Positions 16,039 through 26,584 of a stretch of DNA of 32,901 bases are shown in pieces. Below the pieces are notes generated by a model that did no database searches, was not told where the DNA came from, and saw nothing but the letters and a program-made list of their open reading frames with translations. The stretch covers positions 1 to 32,901 of the forward strand of contig JASJQH010000079.1 of NCBI GenBank assembly GCA_040143965.1, in the 5' to 3' direction. Source of the stretch: Basidiobolus ranarum (taxonomy: Eukaryota > Basidiobolomycota > Basidiobolomycetes > Basidiobolales). Position numbers and translations under genes: made by a program. Positions within the stretch are counted from its first letter, which is position 1. Every line of letters starts with the position of its first letter.

Positions 16039-16542
16039 TTTCATATAATTCACATGTTATATGCTCCAAAATTAGTCCTCATTATTCCAATTCCATACTC
16101 ACTTTCACCTTTCCATCAGTAATATTTTTCTTTATTCTCCAAGGGTAACCTCTTTTTCTAAAAAACTAAACTTATTTCCTGTTCTTGAAATTGCCTGCAT
16201 TATTCCCTTACCATGTTCATTAGAGTCATGTTAATTTCATTAAATAAAATCCCATTTGCATCGAAGTTTATTAAGCAACATTTAATCTTTGCCATTCAAT
16301 CTGTGAGCACTCTCCAAAGAATATAGTATATTACTTCCTATTATAGTGCGTATAGTGAATGTATAAACTTTTTGGCAGTAGATAGGAAAATTGTATACAG
16401 AAAATAAAATTAAGATTAAGTTAAGAAATAAATCTTGGATTCTATAAATATTTAGTCCCGAATCTATTAGAACTTGGAGTTGCTAAACTCCACTAGTTTG
16501 TTCTCATGGAGGAAGAGATACACCTCGAAATGATAGCGAATC
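16039..16542. other. Convergent 3' region between LAT1 and TMEM94
   Basis: AT-rich, no gene seen. It should hold both 3' untranslated regions. An AATAAA at 16243-16248 is the likely LAT1 signal, about 205 bases after its stop. Confidence 0.5.
16243..16248 (+). terminator. Possible poly(A) signal of LAT1
   Basis: AATAAA in the AT-rich convergent gap, about 205 bases downstream of the LAT1 stop. Based on the motif alone. Confidence 0.35.
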
Positions 16543-19500
16543 TTACAAAGGTGAATGCAACCCTAGCTTAGTGTTGAATTCTAGTTTGGATCGTTTCTGG
16601 AAACGAACGAATTGTTTTCTATCATGCATCTTGACCAATTCTTGCACAGGAACCACGATTAATGGAGAGCCCAGGCCAATTAAGTAGACAAACCACGGTA
16701 AAGTAGATAATTCGATAGGACCACGGAAAAGTGATAATACACAGAAAACCACTTGAAGAATAACGCTATTTACAGTGAATGAGTATATTTTCTATATCAA
16801 GATATACTCGAAGTACTAACCAGATTATCGCACAGATCATCCAAACCACGTTTCTGTAAGGTGGGAATTTTCTTAAAGACAGTGTGCGATTCACAAAAGT
16901 GGATGAGATCCACACTAGATGATTAGGGTGCATCTTTGGGTTAGTTACTACAATAAAGATGTAAGGCGAAGATTGAACTTTACCTATATTCCACACAAAA
17001 ACAAATAAGGCGTAATTTTGAGCGTACAGTACTTCCCATTGCTGGGAGTCAGATAGGTGAGACCAGGCAGTATGGCCAACGAAGTTGAAAGCAGAGCTTG
17101 ATCTATCTCCAAAATAATACAGAGATCTAATAGAAAAAGATTAGTCTTAAAACAAGCCTCATATTTCTTCAGGTCTCCACCTACAAGATGTATACTAAAA
17201 CGGTCAATATAACCGTCAATAAAAACCGGGAGAAGGCGTAAAAGAAAAATCGCCAGTAGTCTTTCAAATGGTCTATGTTTTTTCCTGACGAATAGAATCA
17301 CGATATATACAGTTAGAACAGGTAGACGAAAGAAACTTTGATAACGTATGGCATCAGATAAGTAATTTACCAGTCATGGTTGTCATAGTGTTCGTTTCAT
17401 GAGGCGAAAATAACAATGAGATCGCAAGAATAGGGCAAATGATCCATAGAGTCCATAAAATCTGATAACCGGTGAACAACAAAGGTTGCAGGAAACAATA
17501 AGATAAGAGTAACGATAGAGATATGGCAAAATAGGCAGCGACTGAAAAAGATAATCCCTATATCGCGAAACGAAATCAGAAAATAGTTTTGAAAGGAAAC
17601 CGGTTGGGTAACGAAACAAACCTGGCGTATTCCGTTTAATAAGCGACGGGCTTCTCGAATTACTTGTGCTAGAGCATATAAACTCGTATCATGCTGCAGA
17701 AATAAGGCACAAGGAATGCTGGTGAGTGAAGCACCGATAGAAAACGGTGATTGAGTTTGCTTGGTCTCTGAAGATCGTAAACGGGACTGAAATCGGGTAT
17801 GCATTGGTTCGATAGCGACACTGATATCAGCCTTGGAGATTATAATGACATTCAATATTAGAATGACTCGATTCATATGTGGGTGTTTTGACTGAAGAAA
17901 ATACTTACACTTGCAAATGCTCCAGTGTTGCTAGAGTTCAGCGCACTACCAACGCAGCATACGACCTCTCCGTACTCTTGGAAAATTTTAATCATTTCCC
18001 TGACAGCATCCGAATTACACTCCGCGAAAAGAGATACATGTAGGGGAATATCATCTACATTTTCTAGATGTGGGCGAATATTCTCTATACCTCGTGGGAG
18101 TCGAGCTTTAATATCATGAGATTCCAAGTATCCTGAACCGGCACCTTCGTCATCGTCATGTGAAGACAATAAGATACAAGAGTTCCAATCAGTTTCTAGT
18201 CCCAATCTTTCAGCAAATGCTACGAGAATAATGCTATATTAATGGCAGTTATGTAAGTTTGAAATTACTAAGAGAGTGTCTACCTTTACTCTCTCTTTCA
18301 GCTGAGGAAGAGAAATATACGAATCGTATTCCAGCTAATCCAAAGTCATCGATGGAGTTGCAAACATCCTTGAACGAATGGTAAAAAGTTAGTTACTTAA
18401 ACGCAACTCTTTTCAAAATACTAAATTCAAGCTTACTGCTTTTGGTTGGTGGCACAGAGTGGCCATCCCTAAAAAGATCTGGCCTTTAACAACTTCTTTA
18501 AAGAAAAGTGCCTCTTCCTCCTTGCTAACTTGTCCATTGAATTGAAATCCATCCTCATTGTCGATTGATGCAGATACTTTACGAGCACGTCTCTTCCAGT
18601 GTTTAGAATCTTCGATTTGATAAGGGACGAGTGAATCAGAAGGCTCTGAAAGCTCTTTGGACCAAGGGATATCCATGTATACAAAATCTGAGTCGGCCCT
18701 GCCTTTAAGGAACGGAATTTTCCCATCGTTATCAATGTTAATTGGTCGATAGGAAAAACCGACACATTGCATATCATTGACCACAGACTTCTCGTAAAAA
18801 TCAATGATTTTGTCTACCATCTGATAATTACAAAGGGAGTTGTAAGAATGATTACAGCATAGAGATATAATCTATAAAATAAATATTTACTCCATCATCT
18901 AGAGCATTAAGCTGCTCTCCATTCCAATAATCTGAGCAAAAATCTATGATAAGTTCGACATTACCATCGGATAGAAGCTGGTAGCTTCCTGATTAGCAAA
19001 GTATAAAGGGTGAATTAATAAACGTGGGTTATCTTCGATCTCTTTGGATGAATTACCTGAATTTAACTCTTCATATATAGTTGATAAAATGTTTGGAACC
19101 TCATACTGATGGTGTCGAAGTGAATGTAATACAGAGAGATAATAAGGAGAAAATGTGCCGATATCTTTCTTTTTGGAAAAGGTTGCTAAAGCATTGTCGG
19201 AGAACCCAATTTCTTTTCCTAATCGACATAGACACGCTATGAAATATATATGAATATAAGATTTGAAAATGCCATAGTGTAAAAGACTAACATTGTCGTG
19301 AAGGAAGTAGCCGCGCGTGATCATGAATGGATGAAAATTTTCGATGATGATCTGCTCGACGACGTCCTTGACGTACTCCACAATCGGTGTTGAGCAGTAG
19401 ATTTAAACCTAATGGTTTAAGTGACCTAAGAATCCCGAGTAAGAAAATAGTAGCTGTATATTGGTACACTTCATACTTACGGAAGGTATTTTTGCCAATC

Positions 19501-21478
19501 TCTATCTTCAAACTGTATTCCGTTTGAATTGAAGGAATTCTCTGTCAAGTCTAAAGCTGTCAACTCGTCATCATCAGTTGGAAAAAGTATTTGTTCCACT
19601 GAAGGGTAAGGCTATATATTTTCATAATAGAGTACGTGAAATGTCAGACACATTTATATTCTAGCGTAAGGAAACTTTTTTACGAACCGAAGCTATTGTG
19701 CCTTCTTTATCGATTGAGCAGATTACGGTTGTCGATCCTAAGGATTCCAAAAGGTTTGTTGAACGAGTGAGCGACATACGATCCCATTTGGTAAGCAGAG
19801 ACCAAAATCTATTCCATACAGCAGCTGTCGTAAACAAGTATAAGAAAAAGAACACAAAAACATACTAAAAGTCAAGATAGCTTACTGCGACTCAATTCAA
19901 CATCTTTAGTGGGTGGTGGAGCTTCGGCATCAAACTCATCTTCTTCATCCTCAAACTCTGTCTTTGATATCTGTAATGCTTCGAACAATGTCAAAATCTT
20001 AGCATTACCATATGAACGAGCTAAGACCCATAAAGTAGGAAATGACAAAGGGAGGAAAGGGAGCACAACGTATACTTGAAGAAGAACAATTGTTTCAAAT
20101 CCGTCTTCGGCTTGGTGTTCGTGAATAACATCCTGGAAAACGTAACGCGCGATATTTACTATCATAGAAGCGGCTAGGATTACCCATAGCAATCGTTTTA
20201 GGAGTTTCTGAACAAGAACATTAATTTGATTGTGAATGATAGTATTCGGCCGAGTTTCCACGAAAGCTGGTGGAAGATTAAACGATATAGGGGTTTCTTG
20301 AAGGATGAACCAAAACCTGCCTTGGCACTGTATATTCTTTTTTGAAATTGGAACTTGAGGAGGTATCCCAAATAACGTGGGTTTGAACACTTGATTTCTT
20401 TCCAAAGAATACTCAAGTAGAGATTCGGACGTCTCTAAATCAGCTTGATATACGTGAACCATTTTACAGGGGGCAATATCTCCGTATCTCATTTCCACAA
20501 TGTCACCTTTAACCAACAGATTATCGGGTAAAATTTTGTGCACACAGTCTCGGATTACTTTTACTGAAGAAACTGAAGGTATCCCTGGTATTCTCAACAT
20601 CTTAACACAAAATAGTTTAGAAAAATTCATAATGAAATAAAGCATATAAATATAACTACCGGTTGAGCCAGATTCGTTCCAATTATCTCAACTTCTTCAT
20701 ATATAGCTTGAGCTCGATCACGAACTTCAGTAATAGTCAGGTATTTCTCACGTTGGTATAGATACCCATTCCACAAATATAATGCGATAACAAGAATTCC
20801 CTCAACTAACACACCAGTAACTCGCCACTGATATGGAGAGGTAATTAGGCTTGCATAGATATAAAATGCAATCAGGAGAAGTGCACATAAAAGAGTAAAG
20901 AGTGAGAGAGGTTTCGTCGCATATTCTATAAGGTCTAATAAAGATATAGTAAGTATCGGCCACAATGCATGTATATATAAATATATGTATGTATTTACAA
21001 GCTTTCCGTTCCAGAGTCTTTGAATAAGTTCCAATCAATTCGCTTATGGTATCTAGTAGTATCCTACGAGAATAAAAGTTAGTTTTTAATTCTTCATTAA
21101 GATTTCTTTTACATACTTGTTTGCTTGAGTACTAGTTAAGGATCTCTTTTCAGTAAGAACCTCTTCAGTGTGTCGTGAATTGGCCATGATTTTCGAAACA
21201 ATTGGTTGAAAGTTATCTTCTTGAAAATAATTCTCTTTACGAGTTTCTGAACCAAAATCTACAATGCATGTTGTCTCTACGCAGTGTGTTTTCGAAAGAT
21301 CTTCGTCGAGAAGTGCGTTGCAATCTTCAGCATCATTGTGGAAGTTGTCGCTCCTTGAAGACTAAACAATTACAAAGTTTAGAATTGGAAACGTTCAACT
21401 GTATATATATATCCTTCCTACATATTGATTACTAGCCTCGACCTTTGAAGTATCAGATGGATTATGAATCGGGTTCAT
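16543..21478 (-). CDS. TMEM94: TMEM94-like P-type ATPase (ERMA family)
   Basis: Human TMEM94 is an ER P-type ATPase homologue reported to move Mg2+. Exons, 5' to 3' on the minus strand: 21478-21422, 21361-21117, 21063-20999, 20934-20660, 20600-19886, 19824-19688, 19611-19481, 19425-19292, 19236-19057, 18988-18891, 18820-18437, 18368-18284, 18219-17909, 17831-17622, 17557-17371, 17284-17185, 17126-16984, 16914-16821, 16765-16543. The product is 1257 aa (human about 1356). Landmarks: LVKGDIVEMRYGDIAP; LESLGSTTVICSIDKEG, where DKEG (491-494) stands in the usual DKTG place; SLKPLGLNLLLN; GLETDW; LPRGIENIRPHLENVDDIPL; MIKIFQEYGEVVCCVGSALN; a multi-helix C-terminal half; and the tail FQKRSKLEFNTKLGLHSPL, nearly the animal C-terminus. 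The correct exons at 19425-19292 and 17557-17371 are not in the longest open frames there. Confidence 0.92.
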
Positions 21479-22200
21479 AGTAAACGCTTCCAAAAGGATA
21501 CAACCTCTTCAAAGCTACTAAATTTAAAGAAAAAATATTTTTGGAATGTTCAGGTGAATGTCAAAAACGAAAACGCAGCTCTGTAAAAGCTTAAGTTTGG
21601 GAGTCAGCCACACTGAATAATTAACAATCAGCTAATAAAATATAAATATAACAAATAAAATTGATACAAATAATAACAAAATGGTATTTTGTTTAAAGAA
21701 AAAGAGAATACAAATAAGAGCTAATTAATGAGTTTGACACTTTCACGATTTATTATTAAATAAATTGAGTCTAGTGCGCATTTATCCATTGACTCATTTC
21801 TGTAGACATCTTGACTTCAACTTTAACCCCAAGATGTTCATACGATTAGTTCATAATTGAACTAAACAAACCCCACAGTCAACCAATCACATCTAGAGTC
21901 AGTCTAAGAAAAGTTGCATATTTGGCTCGCTATTGCTACAGTCACAACCGCAGAGACAGCATATTGTGTTTGTTACAGATCAAGGGGAATGGGAATAGTG
22001 GAGTTTGCATATTCACTGCTTAATTATCGTAATTTGAATTATGCATCGATTATGGTGAGCAGACAGAAAACACGTGAACTATTTAGTCGCGAAATATTGA
22101 CCTTCAAAAAAATAATCCCAATTTTAGGACAATTCTCATCACTAAATCTCAAACTGACTATTAGAGAGCTTGCTCTTTTAACGGTTGAGATAAGGATAAT
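21479..22200. other. Divergent promoter region between TMEM94 and the BICRA-like gene
   Basis: 722 bases, very AT-rich, shared upstream by two outward-facing genes. An open stretch at 21914-22216 (+) runs into the BICRA start in another frame and has no recognisable homology. No clear operator was identified. Confidence 0.5.
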
Positions 22201-23448
22201 ATGGACAACAACTTAGATCTATCACAAAATGAGTTTCAAGATCTACATTCTTCGAATGTAGGTCATTCTACTTCTCAAGACATTTTATCCCAGTTAGATT
22301 TCCACTCTTCGCTTGTGAGTACAGTTCAATCTCAAACGATCCCTGACAAGACTCAGTATCCCATTTCAGATATTCATAATGTCACACCGGTTAAAATCCC
22401 AATCCTACCGTCAGCTATTCAAACTCCCCATTCTTCAAAATTTACCATTACTACAAATACTCAACTGAATTCCGCTTCGACCCCGCAATCCCAACCTCAA
22501 ACACCTAACAGTAACCCTAATGGAACTGTCAAAACTACACGTAAATACAACAAGACAGGAAAATATTCGAAAAAGAGGATTTTGCAACAGCAGCAGCATC
22601 TTCAGCAACAACAACAGTCCATATATAACGTTCAAACTACCCCAAGCAAACCAGTAGTTCCTTTACCTAGTGTATCTAATAAACCCACAACAACAGAAAA
22701 ACTCCCAGAACAACTTTCACATCATGAATATCTTAAAGCAAGGTTAGAAAGTCAGTTTCTATTTGCCTAGACAAGTTATTTTTCACCTAACGAACTTGTG
22801 CTTGATAGATTTAATGAAGTAATTGCCTCCGATCAGCACGCTACCAACCAACCTAATTATACCACTCCTTTTGCTTCTTTAGAAGATGCAGTTACTCGAC
22901 TATTGCCCTACCACATATATCAGTATCCCGACTCTGATCTTTCAAACAACGATAAGATGAGCAAAACAGAAGGTGCATAGGTTGCTCTTAAGCACCTGCA
23001 TATATATAGTATATTGTATTGCTAAAATACTCATCAATTTGAATTCAATAGCAGGGGCCATAGCTATCCAACTTGTATCGAAGAAAAACAGACTATATAA
23101 GAGACTGAATGACTTTATTGAAAACGACTCCAAGGTATGAGGCATTTCTTTTCGGATAAGACCAATCTCCAATATCATCTACTTACTGCGACTTTCATGA
23201 AATATTAGCAAAAATGTTTCAAGGCACATAAAGTTTTAACGGAAAAATTGATTGTTGAGGAAGAAAGAAATGTAGTAACATTGATGCAATCAGAGTTCCA
23301 TCAACTTAGAGATGCTCACCTGCATTGGTTAACTGGACATCGATCTCTACTTGTCTCAGAAATGGCCAACGAGGATCCTACAATGTCTAACTCCACTGTA
23401 CTGGAGTTAACCAACGACGATCAGAATTCAGAATTCACTTTACAATGA
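22201..23448 (+). CDS. BICRA/GLTSCR1-domain protein, probable SWI/SNF (ncBAF-type) subunit
   Basis: GLTSCR1-domain proteins define the BRD9-containing non-canonical BAF remodeller in animals. Exons: 22201-22742, 22809-22972, 23052-23134, 23209-23448, giving 342 aa. The N-terminal half is Ser/Gln/Thr/Pro-rich with a polyglutamine patch. The domain begins in exon 2: RFNEVIASDQHATNQPNY, then TTPFASLEDAVTRLLPYHIY, its strongest signature. It continues with LVSKKNRLYKRLNDF and LTEKLIVEEERNVV. A TAG in the exon 1 frame at 22768 falls inside the first intron (22743-22808, donor GTTAGA, with CTAAC near the 3' end). The last acceptor is ambiguous: 23209 or 23224 both keep frame and differ by five residues. 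The role is inferred from the domain. Confidence 0.85.
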
Positions 23449-23922
23449 AAAGAAGCAAGATACCTGCCGGATTTTATGGTTTTACTGGTGGTTAGGATGA
23501 AAGCGCTAAGTAACTATTATCTGTTCATGTGCGTAGTTTGGTGTCACCTTTTTGTGTATTTTATATTTTCTCTTCGAAGCCCGCTAGCCATTTACTGGTT
23601 GCATTTTGATCGCTACTTTTCTCTTTTAGAACTGCTCACTCTTCGTACTTCGTTGGTATCAAATTGAAAGCCAGTATGAGACACGTTGAGTTATTTATTA
23701 GTAAAATATCTTTGTCATGTAACACGCAAGTTGTGCTATTAATTTATTTTCTTTTCAAATGATTTGTATTGTTGTTAAATATATGAACACCGCTCGAAGG
23801 TATATACCAATCGAATCAAAATAAAGAACTCATCCAAGAAAGTATCTCTTGAATTCTTCAAATATAAAGAGATGTATATCAAATATTTTGGGTTGTCGGG
23901 AGACTTGGCGGTTACCGTTACC
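23449..23922. other. Convergent 3' region between the BICRA-like gene and EMC10
   Basis: No gene recognised. A 63-codon open stretch at 23476-23667 (+) is hydrophobic but has no known match and sits where the BICRA-like 3' untranslated region should be. Confidence 0.5.
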
Positions 23923-24880
23923 CTACCCTTCTTTAGGTGCATCTCCTCCTCCCACCAACAATACTAGCACGACTGGAACAATAATGTACCAGTACTTCAT
24001 GAAGAAATTGGTGTTCTCTGCAGTTTCTTTTTGCTTCAACTCTTCTTGATTAATACGCTGAAGTTTAGGTCTGAATGAGTGGTAAAATAATGAAAAGTTA
24101 GAGTATTAGGTAGTGGTAGTAGTATGATGTCTACATACCTTAATTCATAGTAAGGTTTTGCAAGTTCAACACTGGTATTGAAAATCACATCTGAACCCTA
24201 TTATATATTCAGGGTTAAAACAAAGATTAAAATCCATCAATATAAAATAGAAACATACAAGATTGCTTTGTTGGCAGTCATGAGCTCCAGGATGATAATC
24301 AGCATGAAAGAAATTTTCTTAATGCAGGAAAATTATATGAATTAGTTTCGTGAAGTGTAAACATATAGAAATGGTTTGAAAATCTATTACCTTCTTTATC
24401 AAAATGAAGAGTGAACTTGTCGCTAAACTGAGAGGCTTCAAGCATGCACTAAATGATGCAAGATTAGTATAGACCGAGGATCTATCGATTATTCTTAAAT
24501 TTACCCATTTGACGGAGGAGAAAGTTACAGCTTCTACTTCATTTTCTCTTAAACTCCCCACTTTTACGGTATATAAACTATTGTCGGAATGTTTGAGTTG
24601 AGGGGAATTTTCATCTGTAATATATTTAGCGGTTTTAGGTTTCAAAGTGTACACGATCTCTCCACGCTTAATATATTCTTCTTGGCTTTCAATTTTGTGC
24701 CAAACTCCAATCCTTTGTTCCTGAAAAAGAAACACAGAGAATCAATGTCAGCATTTTATGATATATTACAAGAAAGAAAATCAGGGTATTTATTATAGAA
24801 AAAAATACCTGTGTATCTTCACCGTTAATGGCTAGACTGACACATAGGAAGGTCAAAAGTAAAGTGAAGGTGATTTTCAT
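23923..24880 (-). CDS. EMC10: ER membrane protein complex subunit 10
   Basis: EMC10 is the luminal, single-pass subunit of the EMC insertase, which places tail-anchored and multi-pass proteins in the ER membrane. Exons on the minus strand: 24880-24809, 24720-24505, 24448-24391, 24317-24259, 24197-24139, 24070-23923, giving 203 aa. A clean signal peptide (MKITFTLLLTFLCVSLAING) sets the start; an upstream in-frame ATG would spoil it. The luminal domain contains IGVWHKIE, LYTVKVGSL, VKWCMLEASQFSDKFTLHFD and DVIFNTSVEL, in family order. The C-terminus has FFMKYWYIIVPVVLVLLVGG, the conserved transmembrane anchor, then a short charged tail. The two luminal Cys expected of the family (in CMLEAS and HDCQQ) are present. 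Confidence 0.92.
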
Positions 24881-26584
24881 TTTTCCAAAGAGACTTAAAC
24901 AGCACTTTTTCGTACAGTTGTAAATACCCGCGTACTCATACTCGCAATGATCCCATTGATGACTCCTCGAGAATATCAAGATTTTCAGATTTTTGACAGA
25001 TCAATCAAATAATAATTTAAATTAATTGAATTATATTTTACTTTGATCATTTTGTCAGTTGATCATAATCGCACTCAAACTTCAAGGTGATTAGAGTTCG
25101 ACAATTTAAACCAATATGGTATCTAATGTAACTTCGCTGTGCTGGCAAGGGGTACAATAGTAGTTAGAAAGCGCTTTTTAACGGTTTAATGAGCTTGGCA
25201 TGGAAATAAACAAACAATGGCTCAAGAAAAACATTGGCTATATTCAACAATGTTATCAAGTAAGGAAAGCACTATAAAACCTCCAAAAGCCTTATATGTG
25301 AGTACTTGGGTTATATTGAATATGATACGCACGGAAGTGTTTTGCCTCCGTATAAGTAATAACATATGCTACAAAACAAAACTGGCGTGGATCTTAAATG
25401 AGCATTTCAGGGTGTCTCTTCATGACCGAAATTACCATATATACATTTAGATTTGCCATATTGAGTGTCCAAATACAGAGCCTTTACTACCAACAAGCTC
25501 TAGGTTTCTTGGAGATTAGCTTTAAAAAGCACTCGCCACGCAACACTGGTCCTTGACCATTATTGGTGATCATTACCCGCATAAGGCACCTATTTGTATT
25601 TCTAAGTGGCAAGTTTTCTATTTTTAATGGGAGGATTAGTGTAATTTTCTATATATATATACTACTGCCAATGACGTAAAGATATGATTTTCTCGAACGC
25701 TGGTAAATCAATGACCCAACCAGTTGTGATGGTTAATCCATTTTGAGTAAGGTAATAATCGCAGTAGTTGGCTTTAATGAATAATTCTTTGGGGGAATTA
25801 TGAAAGCTAGAACGAAAACTAGAATGAAAGCTAGATGAGCAAAGTTGATTGTACTAGCACAACTTTGGTTAGTGAACAAAACAGTTGAATATACCTTGTA
25901 CGACATCATCCTGGCTGAGTTTGAAGCTATCAACCAGCAATCAGTTATGGGAAGCAACTATCTATATTCAACTGACTGTTTTGATCTGTGTACTAAATAG
26001 ATTATTCAATGAACACGAAAAGCACCATTGTTCATGTATTGAGAAGGAAAGAGTATTCCACTATACTCAATTGCTCTAGAACTCAAAAGTCATCGAATTC
26101 CTTCAACCACTCCAAATTAAACCAAATGAACTTTTTTTCCACTGTATTTCGATCAACCACGCTAGGATAAGACTCCACTCTCGGAAGAAAAAAAACATAG
26201 CCGTTCATTTGTTTAATCCGAGTAATCGAGTTACCCGAACAGATAACTTATCATAATCATACATGACAAAATAGGAATTCTCGGATTTTAATATTCCAGA
26301 CTAATCTCGGAGAACCCATCCACTCGCCAAAACCACTTGCGAAAACTTCCGGTAGCCGTATCTCTATATCCAGGGGGTTTTTTCCGAGCAGATTGGTGTT
26401 TGATTATGCATTCACAATGAACAGATATAATTACGAGAAGTTGTGGTGAAGTCTGTGTTTTTAATTATTAACGACAATATAATGATAATTACAAATATTA
26501 GACTAGAGAGTTACTAAAGTTGCAATATTAAAACTAGCTCTGGATCTTTATGTACAACGAATTAATACTAATTCTAACCTAACC
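24881..26584. other. Long intergenic stretch between EMC10 and the Hal-type kinase
   Basis: 1.7 kb with no recognised gene. Short open stretches (25217-25450, 25885-26079, plus strand) have no family match. It contains a 12-base tandem repeat at 25802-25837. The kinase 3' untranslated region must occupy part of the right end. Confidence 0.5.
25802..25837. repeat. 12-base tandem repeat, three copies
   Basis: Units GAAAGCTAGAAC, GAAAACTAGAAT and GAAAGCTAGATG lie end to end. A short, imperfect minisatellite in intergenic DNA. Confidence 0.7.

Noticed and set aside
17397-17620. Longer TMEM94 frames over exon 15 (SRCLFCHISIV and FQSLPILPYLY)
   Set aside because: Only the third frame, starting GLSFSVAAYFA and ending ETNTMTTMTG, aligns without gaps to the human helices.
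19237-19381. Minus-strand frame reading EYVKDVVEQIIIENFHPF across TMEM94
   Set aside because: It looks protein-like but breaks the match. The frame SLKPLGLNLLLN to SCLCRLGKEIGF through a GTTAGT intron keeps the length and sequence of human TMEM94.
21914-22216. 100-codon plus-strand frame running into the BICRA-like start
   Set aside because: Non-ATG start, overlaps a confident gene in another frame, no family match.
22672-22770. Alternative 99-base first intron, or TAG read-through, in the BICRA-like gene
   Set aside because: The 66-base intron 22743-22808 has a CTAAC branch-like site and removes the TAG while leaving the domain start intact.
23476-23667. Hydrophobic 63-codon plus-strand frame
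   Set aside because: It lies in the expected 3' untranslated region and matches nothing known.
24881-24979. N-terminal extension of EMC10 from an upstream ATG
   Set aside because: It would bury the signal peptide that begins at 24880.
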